Assembly (NCBI GenBank): GCA_033782935.1
Contig: JAWQEG010000412.1
Location: forward strand, 609,501-673,500
Source: Petrolisthes cinctipes
Taxonomy: Eukaryota; Arthropoda; Malacostraca; Decapoda; Porcellanidae
Length of the DNA: 64,000 bases
Direction: 5' to 3'
This document shows positions 1 through 10,012 of the stretch, in pieces. Both the position numbers and the translations under genes were made by a program. Position 1 is the stretch's first letter. Each line of letters starts with the position of its first letter. A model generated the notes under the pieces. The model saw only the letters and a program-made list of their open reading frames with translations. It was not told the origin of the DNA and searched no databases.

Positions 1-183
1 GATCGCTTCTGGGACCCCAAAATATCGAATTTTCGGGTGTTTTGAGCCTGAATTTGAGATATAAACGAGTATAGAAGATGCATACACATATTGACTTTGG
101 GCACCAAAAATATCGATTTTCAGCATGTTTTGGCATGTATTTTGAAAATACTCTAACACGGAGTAGGCATGTACAGATCGCTT

Positions 184-360
184 CTGGGTCCCCAAAATAT
201 CGAATTTTCGGGTGTTTTGAGCCTGAATTTGAGATATAAACGGGTACTGAAGATGCATGCACATATAGACTTTTTGGTACCTAAAACATCGATTTTGAGC
301 ATGTTTTGGGCCTGTATTTTGAAAATACTCTAGCACGGAGTATGCATGTACAGATCGCTT
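184..360. repeat. Representative long (177-bp) monomer, an internal dimer
   Basis: This 177-bp copy shows the two related halves of the monomer. Half 1 runs from CCCCAAAATATCGAATTTT through GTGTTTTGAGCCTGAATTT to GCATGCACATATAGACTTTTTGG. Half 2 runs from CCTAAAACATCGATTTT through ATGTTTTGGGCCTGTATTTTG to GCATGTACAGATCGCTTCTGGG. The shared words stay in the same order with only 1-3 bp gaps (AAAATATCGA, TTTT, TGTTTTG, GCCTG, ATTT, GCATG, ACA, ATCG, CTT, TGGG). On a consensus copy the halves are 90 and 87 bp and match at roughly two thirds of positions by eye. The monomer therefore looks like an ancient duplication of a unit of about 88 bp. Confidence 0.85.
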
Positions 361-508
361 CTGGGACCCCTAAATATCGAATTTTCGGGTGTTTTGGGCC
401 TTAATATGAGATATCGACTTTTTGGCACCTAAAATATCGATTTTTTGCATGTTTTTAGTCTAAATTTTGAAAATATTCTAGCACTGAGTAGGCATTTACA
501 GATCGCTT
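361..508. repeat. Representative short (148-bp) monomer with 29-bp deletion
   Basis: This monomer lacks 29 bp relative to the long class. In long copies GAGATAT is followed by 29 bp and then CGACTTTTGGGCACC; here GAGATAT joins directly to CGACTTTTTGGCACC. ATAT lies at both ends of the missing stretch, so the deletion is of the short-direct-repeat type. The loss lies wholly in the first half-unit and removes the ATGCATGCAC palindromic block. Two sub-classes exist: 148 bp with CGACTTTTTGGCACC, and 147 bp with CGCCTTTACGCACC (examples start at 1540 and 2218). Short copies usually carry TTTTGGG before the junction, where most long copies have TTTTGAG or TTTAGGG. Confidence 0.9.
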
Positions 509-1186
509 CTGGGACCCCAAAATATTGAATTTTCGGGTGTTTAGGGCCAGAATTTGAGATATAAACGGGTACAGATGATGCATGCACATAACGACTTTTG
601 GGCACCTAAAAGATCGATTTTAAGTATGTTTTGAGCCTATATTTTGAAACCATTCTAGCACTGAGTAGGCATGTACAGATCGCTTCTGGGACCCCAAAAT
701 ATCGAATTTTCGGGTGTTTTGAGCCTGAATTTGAGATAAAAACGAGTATAGAAGATGCATACACATATTGACTTTGGGCACCAAAAATATCGATTTTCAG
801 CATGTTATGGTCCTGAATTTTGAAAATACTCTAACACGGAGTAGGCATGTACAGATCGCTTCTGGGACCCCAAAATATCGAATTTTCGGGAGTTTAGGGC
901 CAGAATTTGAGATATAAACGGGTACAGAAGATGCATGCACATATCGACTTTTGGGCACCAAAAACATCGATTTTCAGTATGTTTTTGGCCTGTATTTTGA
1001 AAATACTCTTAACACGGAGTAGGCATGTACAGATCGCTTCTGGGACCCCTAAATATCGAAGTTTCGGGTGTTTTGGACCTTAATTTGAGATATCGACTTT
1101 TTGGCACCTAAAATATCGATTTCAGCATGTTTTTAGCCTATATTTTGAAAATATTCTAGCACTGAGTAGGCATGTACAGATTGGTT

Positions 1187-2718
1187 CTGGGACCCCAAAA
1201 TATTGAATTTTTGGGTGTTTTGAGCCTGAATTTGAGATATAAACGGGTACAGAAGATACCTGCACATATTGACTTTGGGCATCTAAAATATCGATTTTCA
1301 GCATGTTTTGGGCATGTATTTTGAAAATACTCTTACACGGAGTAGGCATGTACAGATCGCTTCTGGGACCCCAAAATATCGAATTTTCGGGTGTTTTGAG
1401 CCTGAATTTGAGATATAAACGGGTACTGAAGATGCATGCACATATCGACTTTTGGGCACTTAAAACATAGATTTTGAGCATGTTTTGGGCCTGTAGTTTG
1501 TAAATACTCTAACACGGAGTAGGCATGTACAGATCGTTTCTGGGACCCCAAAATATCGAATTTTCGGGTGTTTTGGGCCTGAATTTGAGATATCGCCTTT
1601 ACGCACCTAAAATATCGATTTGTAGCATGTTTTGAGCCTATATTTTGAAAATATTCTAGTACTGAGTAGGCATGTACAGATCGCTTCTGGGACCCCAAAA
1701 TATCGAATTTTCGGGTGTTTCGAGCCTGAATTTGAGATATAAACGAGTACAGAAGATGCATGCACATATCGACTTTTGGGCACCTAAAATATCGATTTTG
1801 AGCATGTTTTGAGCCTATATTTTGAAAACATTCTAGCACTGAGTAGGCATGTACAGATCGCTTCGGGGACCCCAAAATATCGAATTTTCGGTTGTTTTGA
1901 GCCTAAATTTGAGATATAAACGGGTACAGAAGATGCATGCACATATCGACTTTTGGGCACCTAAAACATCGATTTTGAGCATGTTTTGGGCTTGTAGTTT
2001 GTAAATACTCTAACACGGAGTAGGTATGTACAGATCGCTTCTGGGACCCAAAAATGTCGAATTTTCGGGGGTTTAGGGCCAGAATTTGAGATATAAACGA
2101 GTACATAAGATGCATGCACATTTCGACTTTTGGGCACCTAAAAGATCGATTTTCAATATGTTTTTGGCCTGTAATTTGAAAATACTCTAACACGGAGTAG
2201 GCATGTACAGATCGCTTCTGGGACCCCAAAATATCGAATTTTCGGGTGTTTTGGGCCTGAATTTGAGATATCGCCTTTACGTACCTAAAATATCGATTTT
2301 TAGCATGTTTTGAGCTTATATTTTGAAAATATTCTAGCACTGAGTAGGCATGTACAGATTGCTTCTGGGACCCCAAAATATTGAATTTTCGGGTGTTTTG
2401 AGCCTGAATTTGAGATATAAACGGGTACAGAAGATACCTGCACATATTGACTTTGGGCATCTAAAATATCGATTTTCAGCATGTTTTGGGCATATATTTT
2501 GAAAATACTCTAACACGGAGTAGGCATGTACAGATCGCTTCTGGGACCCCAAAATATCGAATTTTCGGGTGTTTTGAGCCTGAATTTGAGATATAAACGG
2601 GTACTGAAGATGCATGCACATATCGACTTTTGGGCACTTAAAACATAGATTTTGAGCATGTTTTGGGCCTGTATTTTGTAAATACTCTAACACTGAGTAG
2701 GCATGTACAGATCGCTTC
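1187..2718. repeat. 7-monomer (1178-bp) periodicity near the left end
   Basis: Monomer starts at 1187, 1363, 1540, 1687, 1864, 2041, 2218 and 2365 give lengths 176, 177, 147, 177, 177, 177, 147, which sum to 1178 (5 long + 2 short). The unusual 176-bp monomer at 1187, with ATACCTGCACATATTGAC and GGGCATCT, recurs at 2365, exactly one period later. The following long monomer (from 1363 and 2541, with GGGCACTTAAAACATAG) matches as well. After 2718 the order of long and short monomers changes, so only about two monomers of the second copy keep the pattern. Confidence 0.75.
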
Positions 2719-5700
2719 TGGGACCCCAAAATATCGAATTTTCGGGTGTTTTGAGCCTTAATTTTAGATATCGACTTTACGCACCTAAAATATCGATTTT
2801 TAGCATGTTTTGAGCCTATATTTTTAAAATATTCTAGCACTGAGTAGGCATGTACAGATCGCTTCTGGGACCCCAAAATATCGAATTTTCGGGTGTTTAG
2901 GGTCAGAATTTGAGATATAAACGAGTACAGAAGATGCATGCACATATCGACTTTTGGGCACCTAAAATATCGATTTTGAGCATGTTTTGAGCCTATATTT
3001 TGAAAACATTCTAGTACTGAGTAGGCATGTACAGATCGCTTCTGGGACCCCAAAATATCGAATTTTCGGGTGTTTTGGGCCTTAATTTGAGATATCGCCT
3101 TTACGCACCTAAAATATCGATTTTTAGCATGTTTTGAGCCTATATTTTGAAAATATTCTAGCACTGAGTAGGCATGTACAGATCGCTTCTGGGACCCCAA
3201 AATATCGAATTTTCGTGTGTTTTGAGCCTGAATTTAAGATATAAACGAGTACAGAAGATGCATGCACATATCGACTTTTGGGCACCTAAAATATCGATTT
3301 TGAGCATGTTTTGAGCCTATATTTTGAAAACATTTTAGCACTGACTAGGCATGTACAGATCGCTTCTGGGACTTCAAAATATATAATTTTCGTGTGTTTT
3401 GAGCCTGAATTTGAGATATAAACGAGTATAGAAGATGCATACACATATTGACTTTGGGCACCAAGAATATCGATTTTCAGCATGTTTTAAGCCTGAATTT
3501 TGAAAATACTCTAACATGGAGTAGGCATGTACAGATCGCTTTTGGGACCCCAAAATATCGAATTTTCGGGTGTTTAGGGCCAGAATTTGAGATATAAACG
3601 GGTACAGAAGATGCATGCACATATCGACTTTTGGGTACCTAAAACATCGATTTTGAGCATGTTTTGGGCCTGTATTTTGAAAACATTCTAGTACTGAGTA
3701 GGCATGTACAGATCGCTTCTGGGACCCCAAAATATCGAATTTTCGGGTGTTCTGAGCCTGAATTTGAGATATAAACGAGTATAGAAGATGAATGCACATA
3801 TCGACTTTTGGGCACCTAAAAAATCGATTTTGAGCATGTTTTGGGCCTGTATTTTGTAAATACTCTAACACGGAGTAGGCATGTACAGATCGCTTCTGGG
3901 ACCCCAAAATATCGAATTTTCGGGTGTTTTGGGCCTGAATTTGAGATATCGCCTTTACGTACCTAAAATATCGATTTTTAGCATGTTTTGAGCCTATATT
4001 TTGAAAATATTCTAGAACTGAGTAGACATGTACAGATCGCTTCTGGGACCCGAAAATATCGAATTTTCGGGTGTTTTGAGCCTGAATTTAAGATATAAAC
4101 GAGTACAGAAGATGCATGCACATATCGACTTTTGGGCACCTAAAATATCGATTTTCAGCATGTTTTGAGCCTATATTTTGAAAACATTCTAGCACTGAGT
4201 AGGCATGTACAGATCGCTTCTGGGACCCCAAAATATCGAATTTTCGGGTGTTTTGAGCCTGAATTTCAGATATAAACGAGTATAGAAGATGCATACACAT
4301 ATTGACTTTGGGCACCAAAAATATCGATTTTCAGCATGTTATGGTCCTGAATTTTGAAAATACTCTAACACGGAGTAGGCATGTACAGATCGCTTCTGGG
4401 ACCCCTAAAAATCGAATTTTCGGGTGTTTAGGGCCAGAATTTGAGATATCGACTTTTTGGCACCTAAAATATCGATTTTTAGCATGTTTTGAGCCTATAT
4501 TTTGAAAATATTCTAGCACTGAGTAGGCATGTACAGATTGCATCTGGGACCCCAAAATATTGAATTTTCGGGTGTCTTGAGCCTGAATTTGAGATATAAA
4601 CGGGTACAGAAGATACATGCACATATTGACTTTGGGCATCTAAAATATCGATTTTCAGCATGTTTTGGGCATGTATTTTGAAAATACTCTAACACGGAGT
4701 AGGCATGTACAGATCGCTTCTGGGACCCCAAAATATCGAATTTTCGTGTGTTTTGAGCCTGAATTTAAGATATAAACGAGTACAGAAGATGCATGCACAT
4801 ATCGACTTTTGGGCACCTAAAATATTGATTTTGAGCATGTTTTGGGCCTGTATTTTGAAAACATTCTAGCTTTGAGTAGGCATGTACAGATCGCTTCTGG
4901 GACCCCAAAATATTGAATTTTCGGGTGTTTTGAGCCTGAATTTGAGATATAAACGAGTATAGAAGATGCATGCACATATCGACTTTTGGGCACCTAAAAA
5001 ATCGATTTTGAGCATGTTTTGGGCCTGTATTTTGTAAATACTCTAACACGGAGTAGGCATGTACAGATCGCTTCTGGGACCCCAAAATAACGAATTTTCG
5101 GGTGTTTTGGGCCTGAATTTGAGATATCGCCTTTACGTACCTAAAATATCGATTTTTAGCATGTTTTGAGCCTATATTTTGAAAATATTCTAGCACTGAG
5201 TAGGCATGTACAGATCGCTTCTGGGACCCCAAAATATCGAATTTTCGGGTGTTTTGAGCCTGAATTTGAGATATAAACGGGTACGGAAGATGCATGCACA
5301 TATCGAATTTTGGGCACCTAAAACATCGATTTTGAGCATGTTTTAGGCCTGTATTTTGAAAATACTCTAACACGGAGTAGGCATGTACAGATCGCTTCTG
5401 GGACCCCAAAATATCGAATTTTCGGGTGTTTTGGGCCTGAATTTGAGATATCGCCTTTACGCACCTAAAATATCGATTTTTAGCATGTTTTGAGCATTTA
5501 TTTTGAAAATATTCTAGCACTGAGTAGGCATGTACAGATCGCTTGTGGGACCCCAAAATATTGAATTTCCGGTTGTTTTGAGCTTGAATTTGAGATATAA
5601 ACAAGTACAGAAGATGCATGCACATATCGACTTTTGGGCACATAAAATATCGATTTTGAGCATGTTTTGAGCCTATATTTTGAAAACATTCTAGCACTGA

Positions 5701-7936
5701 GTATACATGTACAGATCGCTTCTGGGACCCAAAAATATCGAATTTTCGGGTGTTTAGGGCCAGAATTTGAGATATAAACGGGTACAGAAGATGCATGTAC
5801 ATATCGACTTTTGAGCACCTAAAATATCGATTTTGAGCATGTTTTGAGCCTATATTTTGAAAACATTCTAGCATGGAGTAGGCATGTACAGATCGCTTCT
5901 GGGACCCCAAAATATCGAATTTTCGGGTGTTTAGGGCCAGAATTTGAGATATAAACGGGTACAGAAGATGCATGCACATATCTACTTTTGGGCACCTAAA
6001 AGATAGATTTTCAGTATGTTTTTGGCCTGTATTTTGAAAATACTCTAACACAGAGTAGACATGTACAGATCGCTTCTGGGACCCCAAAATATCGAATTTT
6101 CGGCTGTTTTGGGCCTTAATTTGAGATATCGATTTTTTAGCACCTAAAATATCGAATTTCAGCATGTTTTGGGCATGTATTTTGAAAATACTCTAACACG
6201 GAGTAGGCATGTACAGATCGCTTCTGGGACCCCTAAATATCGAATTTTCGGGTGTTTTGGGACTGAATTTGAGATATCGACTTTTTATCACAAAAAGGTC
6301 GATTTTTAGCATGTTTTTAGCCTATATTTTGAAAATATTCTAGCACTGAGTAGGCATGTACAGATCGCTTCTGGGACCCTAAAATATCGATTTTTCGGGT
6401 GTTTTGAGCATGAATTTGAGATATAAACTGGTACTGAAGATGCATGCACATATCGACTTTTGGGCACCTAAAACATCGATTTTGAGCATGTTTTGGGCCT
6501 GTATTTTGTAAATACTCTAACACGGAGTAGGCATGTACAGATCGCTTCTGGGACCCCAAAATATCGAATTTTCGGGTGTTTTGAGCCCGAATTTAAGATA
6601 TCGCCTTTACGCACCTAAAATATCGATTTTTAGCATGTTTTGAGCCTATATTTTGAAAATATTCTAGCACTGAGTAGGCATGTACAGATCGCTTCTGGGA
6701 CCCCAAAATATCGAATTTTCGGGTGTTTTGAGCCTGAATTTGAGTTATAAACGTGTACTGAAGATGCATGCACATATCGACTTTTTGGCACCTAAATCAT
6801 CGATTTTGAGCATGTTTTGGGCCTGTATTTTGAAAATGCTCTAACACGGAGTAGGCATGTACAGATCGCTTCTGGGACCCATAAATATCGAATTTTCGGG
6901 TGTTTTGGGCCTTAATTTGAGATATCGACTTTTTGGCACCTAAAATATCGATTTGTAGCATGTTTTTAGCCTATATTTTGAAAATATTCTAGCACTGAGT
7001 AGGCATGTACAGATCGCTTCTGGGACCCTAAAATATCGAATTTTCGGGTGTTTTGAGCCTGAATTTGAGATATAAACGGGTACAGAAGATACATGCACAT
7101 ATAGACTTTCGGCATCTAAAATATCGATTTTCAGCATGTTTTGGGCCTGTATTTTGAAAATACTCTAGCACTGAGTAGGCATGTACAGATCGCTTCTGGG
7201 ACCCCAAAATATCGAATTTTCGGGTGTTTTGAGCCTGAATTTGAGATATAAACGGGTACTGAAGATGCATGCACATATCGACTTTTTGGCACCTAAAATA
7301 TCGATTTTTAGCATATTTTTAGCCTATATTTTGAAAATATTCTAGCACTGAGTAGGCATGTACAGATTGCTTCTGGGACCCCAAAATATTGAATTTTCGG
7401 GTGTTTAGGGCCAAAATTTGAGATATAAACGTGTACAGAAGATGCATGCACATATCGACTTTTTGGCACCTAAAACATCGATTTTGAGCATGTTTTGGGC
7501 CTGTATTTTGAAAATACTCTAACACGGAGTAGGCATGTACAGATCGCTTCTGGGACCCCTAAATATCGAATTTTCGGGTGTTTTGGGCCTTAATTTGAGA
7601 TATCGACTTTTTGGCACCTAAAATATCGATTTTTAGCATGTTTTTAGCCTATATTTTGAAAATATTCTAGCACTGAGTAGGCATGTACAGATTGCTTCTG
7701 GGACCCCAAAATATTGAATTTTCGGGTGTTTAGGGCCAAAATTTGAGATATAAACGGGTACAGAAGATGCATGCACATATCGACTTTTGGGCATCTAAAA
7801 TATCGATTTTCAGCATGTTTTGTGCATGTATTTTGAAAATACTCTAACACGGAGTAGGCATGTACAGATTGCTTCTGGGACCCCAAAATATCGAATTTTC
7901 GGGTGTTTTGAGCCTGAATTTGAGATATAAACGGGT

Positions 7937-7944
7937 ACTGAAGA
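7937..7944. repeat. Target-site duplication, left copy
   Basis: ACTGAAGA is the last satellite sequence before the retroelement and occurs again at 10005-10012 immediately after its tail. An uninterrupted long monomer contains this 8-mer once, in GGGTACTGAAGATGCATGC. The duplication is therefore best explained by staggered cleavage during target-primed insertion. It lies in the segment of the first half-unit that short monomers lack. Confidence 0.88.
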
Positions 7945-7945
7945 G

Positions 7946-10000
7946 GAATATAAGAGGAAGGCATATCGGAAAACACTACAGAGGAATGTGCCGGAAGAAG
8001 TGAGAGAGAGATGGAAAAGAGAATATAATGTGTGTAAGAGACAAGTGAAAATGATGGTGAGTGAGAGTAAAAGGAGAGTGGATGAGGAGTTTGGTATGAA
8101 GCTGAGTGAAAAGTTTAAAGAGAACAAGAAATTATTCTGGAAGGAGGTTAAAAGAGAAAGAGGAGAAGGAAAGTCTGGTAGTGTGAGAATGAAGAGAGAG
8201 GATGGAGTTACTGTGAGTAGAAGTGAGGAAGTGAAAGAAGTGTGGAAGAGGCATTTTGATCGGTTGATGAGTGGGGGGACGGGAGGGGAGGCGGTGGTGA
8301 CATGCATGGGGATGGAGGCAGGTGGTAGACGACAGGATGTACAGGGAGAATTAGGAAGGGAAGAGGTTAGGAAAGCAATAGGAAAGTTGAAGATGGGAAA
8401 GGCACCAGGGGTGGATGGGATAACTGCTGAAATGTTAAAGTGTGGGGGGGAGGTTGTGGTGGAGTGGATGTTGCTTATATGTACATTGGCCTGGAGGCAG
8501 GGAGAGGTGCCAGAGGATTGGAGGAGAGCCATAATTGTACCTTTGTATAAGGGGAAGGGAAGTAAGGATGAGTGTGGTAGCTATAGGGGAATAAGCCTCC
8601 TTAGTGTACCGGGGAAGGTTTACGGGAAGGTTCTGACTGAAAGACTGATGGAAGTAACAGGGAATAAAGTTAGTGAGGAGCAGGGAGGATTCAGAAAGGG
8701 TAGAGGATGTGTGGACCAAATATTTGCATTAAAATCAATAGTGGAGAAGTATATTGGGAAGGGTAAGAAGTTGTATGCTGCCTTCATGGACTTGGAGAAG
8801 GCATATGATAGAGTTGATAGGAAAGCTATGACAGAGGTGTTGAGAATTTATGGAGTTGGGGGGCCTTTGCTGAAAGGCATTGAGGCTTTTTATGCAGATG
8901 CAAAAGCATGTGTACGGGTAGAGGGTGATCTAAGTGAGAGTTTTAATATTAGTGTAGGGCTGAGACAGGGGTGTGTTATGTCACCGTGGCTGTTCAATAT
9001 ATATATGGATGGTTGTATGAGAGAGGTGAAAGCCAAAGTGAATGGTCTGGGGGTGAAGTTGAGGCTGAATGAAGCAAATTGGTCCCTGGTGGCAAGTTTG
9101 TTTGCGGATGACACTGTGCTGATGGCTGAGAATGAAAGGAATTTACAGAGAGTGGTGGACGAATTTCAGTCTGTGTGTAAACGAAGGAAACTGAAGGTGA
9201 ATGTGGGTAAAAGTAAAGTGATGGTATTTGAAAGAGCAGAAACTGAAGTGATTGACTTTGCTACACCTTACAGAGTGGCTGTACCAACTGGGACGAAGTG
9301 TGAGATAACTCTGAGGGGTGAGAGGATGGAGGAAGTGAAGGAGTTTAAGTACCTGGGTACAGTTATGTGTAAACATGGAAGTATGGAAGGAGAAATTAGG
9401 GAGAGAGCAGTGAAGGGTAGACAGGTCATAGGATCACTGGGGAGGATTATGAAGGGTAGAAGTGTGAGTATGGAAGTGAAAAGGGGACTACGAAATAGTA
9501 TAATCCTGCCAACACTGACATATGCGTCGGAGACATGGACATGGAATAGGGCGCATCAGTCTAGAATAGGTGCTGTGGAAATGAGTTACTTGAGAGGAGC
9601 ATGTGGACTTACTAGATGGGATGGAGAAAGTAATGAGAGTGTATATGAGAGATGTGGTATGAGTGAGAAGGCAATTGGTATTGAGTGTGGAGTGGTTGAG
9701 AGAGTGAAACGTAATACATTGAGATGGTATGGACATGTGGAGAGAATGCAAGGTGAGGAGTTTGTAAAGAAGGTGTATGGAAGTGAAGTTGTAGGACCTG
9801 GTGTGAGAGGCAGACCACCGGTTAAATGGCAGAACAGAGTGGAAGAGTATGTAAAGGAGAGAAACATGAGGGGCAGAGGAGGGCTTGAACAAGTACGGAG
9901 GGAGTGTTGGAACAGGGAGAAATGGAGACACTTCTGCCGTGGCCACCCCCTTGAGGGGAGTTCCCGGAGGGAACGAGGCGTCGGAGCTATAGATAGATAG
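7946..10000 (+). CDS. ORF2 fragment: reverse transcriptase plus C-terminal region of a non-LTR retrotransposon
   Basis: This is an RNA-directed DNA polymerase fragment that would copy element RNA at a nicked chromosomal target. The frame is open from the insertion junction at 7946 (EYKRKAYRK) through a GTG at 7988 to TAG at 9998-10000; there is no convincing native start, because the N-terminus was lost. Counting V at 7988 as residue 1: a basic linker at 1-130; GKAPGVDG at 137-144; SYRGISLL at 198-205; QGGFRKGRG at 232-240; AFMDLEKAYD with catalytic D268; GLRQGCVMSPWLFN from 324; FADD at 372-375 with catalytic D374 and D375; LKVNVGKSK at 402-410; KYLG at 454-457 (thumb entry); and a C-terminal LRWYGHVERM at 578-587 followed by RGRPPVKW. 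No CCHC zinc knuckle or endonuclease is seen. All catalytic aspartates are present. The stop codon is supplied by the TAGA tail. An RTE-like clade is likely; other LINE clades are possible. Confidence 0.88.
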   Translation, partial: EYKRKAYRKTLQRNVPEEVRERWKREYNVCKRQVKMMVSESKRRVDEEFGMKLSEKFKENKKLFWKEVKRERGEGKSGSVRMKREDGVTVSRSEEVKEVWKRHFDRLMSGGTGGEAVVTCMGMEAGGRRQDVQGELGREEVRKAIGKLKMGKAPGVDGITAEMLKCGGEVVVEWMLLICTLAWRQGEVPEDWRRAIIVPLYKGKGSKDECGSYRGISLLSVPGKVYGKVLTERLMEVTGNKVSEEQGGFRKGRGCVDQIFALKSIVEKYIGKGKKLYAAFMDLEKAYDRVDRKAMTEVLRIYGVGGPLLKGIEAFYADAKACVRVEGDLSESFNISVGLRQGCVMSPWLFNIYMDGCMREVKAKVNGLGVKLRLNEANWSLVASLFADDTVLMAENERNLQRVVDEFQSVCKRRKLKVNVGKSKVMVFERAETEVIDFATPYRVAVPTGTKCEITLRGERMEEVKEFKYLGTVMCKHGSMEGEIRERAVKGRQVIGSLGRIMKGRSVSMEVKRGLRNSIILPTLTYASETWTWNRAHQSRIGAVEMSYLRGACGLTRWDGESNESVYERCGMSEKAIGIECGVVERVKRNTLRWYGHVERMQGEEFVKKVYGSEVVGPGVRGRPPVKWQNRVEEYVKERNMRGRGGLEQVRRECWNREKWRHFCRGHPLEGSSRRERGVGAIDR

Positions 10001-10004
10001 ATAG
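9988..10004 (+). repeat. (TAGA)n 3' tail of the retroelement
   Basis: A short tetranucleotide run, CTATAGATAGATAGATAG, closes the element and abuts the right target-site duplication. It replaces the poly(A) tail of many LINEs. It also contains the TAG stop codon of the reverse-transcriptase frame, so coding sequence and tail overlap and there is essentially no 3' UTR. Confidence 0.85.
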
Positions 10005-10012
10005 ACTGAAGA
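10005..10012. repeat. Target-site duplication, right copy
   Basis: ACTGAAGA repeats the 8 bp at 7937-7944. It is followed by TGCATGCACATATTGAC, which is the normal continuation of the interrupted long monomer. Removing the insertion and one copy of the 8-mer restores a regular monomer. Confidence 0.88.

Larger units (their letters stand above)
1..7944. repeat. 177/147-bp satellite array, left segment
   Basis: This is a head-to-tail satellite array. Using the CTGGGACC motif as a register mark, monomer boundaries fall at 9, 184, 361, 509, 686, 862, 1040, 1187, 1363, 1540, 1687, 1864, 2041, 2218, 2365, 2541, 2718, 2865, 3042, 3189, 3366, 3542 and 3719. The spacings are therefore 175-178 bp (long class) or 147-148 bp (short class). 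Long and short monomers alternate irregularly (for example L L S, L L L S). No gene, RNA gene or second repeat family is visible. The array runs without a gap into the retroelement at 7945, and the interrupted monomer resumes at 10005. All monomers read in the same orientation. Confidence 0.97.
7945..10004 (+). mobile_element. 5'-truncated non-LTR retrotransposon (RTE-like)
   Basis: This 2060-bp insertion interrupts one satellite monomer. Seen directly: an abrupt change to unrelated, purine-rich and C-poor sequence at 7945; a reverse-transcriptase frame running to within a few bases of the 3' end; a (TAGA)n tail instead of poly(A); and 8-bp direct repeats ACTGAAGA on both sides. These are hallmarks of target-primed insertion of a LINE-type element. 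The 5' part, including the endonuclease domain that such ORF2 proteins normally carry before the RT, is absent, so the copy is 5'-truncated and cannot move by itself. The virtual absence of a 3' untranslated region and the short-tandem-repeat tail fit the RTE group, but clade placement is inferred from general resemblance only. No frameshift or internal stop is present, which suggests a young insertion. Confidence 0.9.

Noticed and set aside
184..360. CENP-B box in the monomer
   Set aside because: The complementary strand around the AAAATATCGAATTTT block has TTCG followed by GGGG at the right distance. The required central A is T and the final CGGG is GGGG, so only seven of the nine core bases match.
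4765..6165. 466-codon minus-strand open frame and the many 60-290-codon frames like it, as genes
   Set aside because: They are translations of the satellite. The same peptide repeats every 59 or 49 residues, starts and stops fall wherever a 148-bp monomer or a point change occurs, and no promoter, domain or conserved start is seen.
7988..7990. GTG at 7988 as the true start of the reverse-transcriptase protein
   Set aside because: The frame stays open upstream to the insertion junction with element-type sequence, and eukaryotic elements rarely start at GTG. The native start was lost with the 5' truncation.
7810..8532. Minus-strand open frames inside the retroelement (7810-8532, 8435-8719, 9488-10060)
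   Set aside because: They lie antisense to the reverse-transcriptase frame, have low-complexity S/T/P/L-rich composition and show no recognisable domain. The C-poor sense strand explains the lack of stops.
7945..10004. LTR retrotransposon or retrovirus-like element
   Set aside because: There are no terminal repeats, protease, integrase or RNase H motifs. The RT motifs, simple-repeat tail and 5' truncation with an 8-bp target duplication fit a non-LTR element.
9961..10004. Independent GATA/TAGA microsatellite locus
   Set aside because: The repeat is short, lies exactly between the coding end and the target duplication, and is better explained as the element's own tail.
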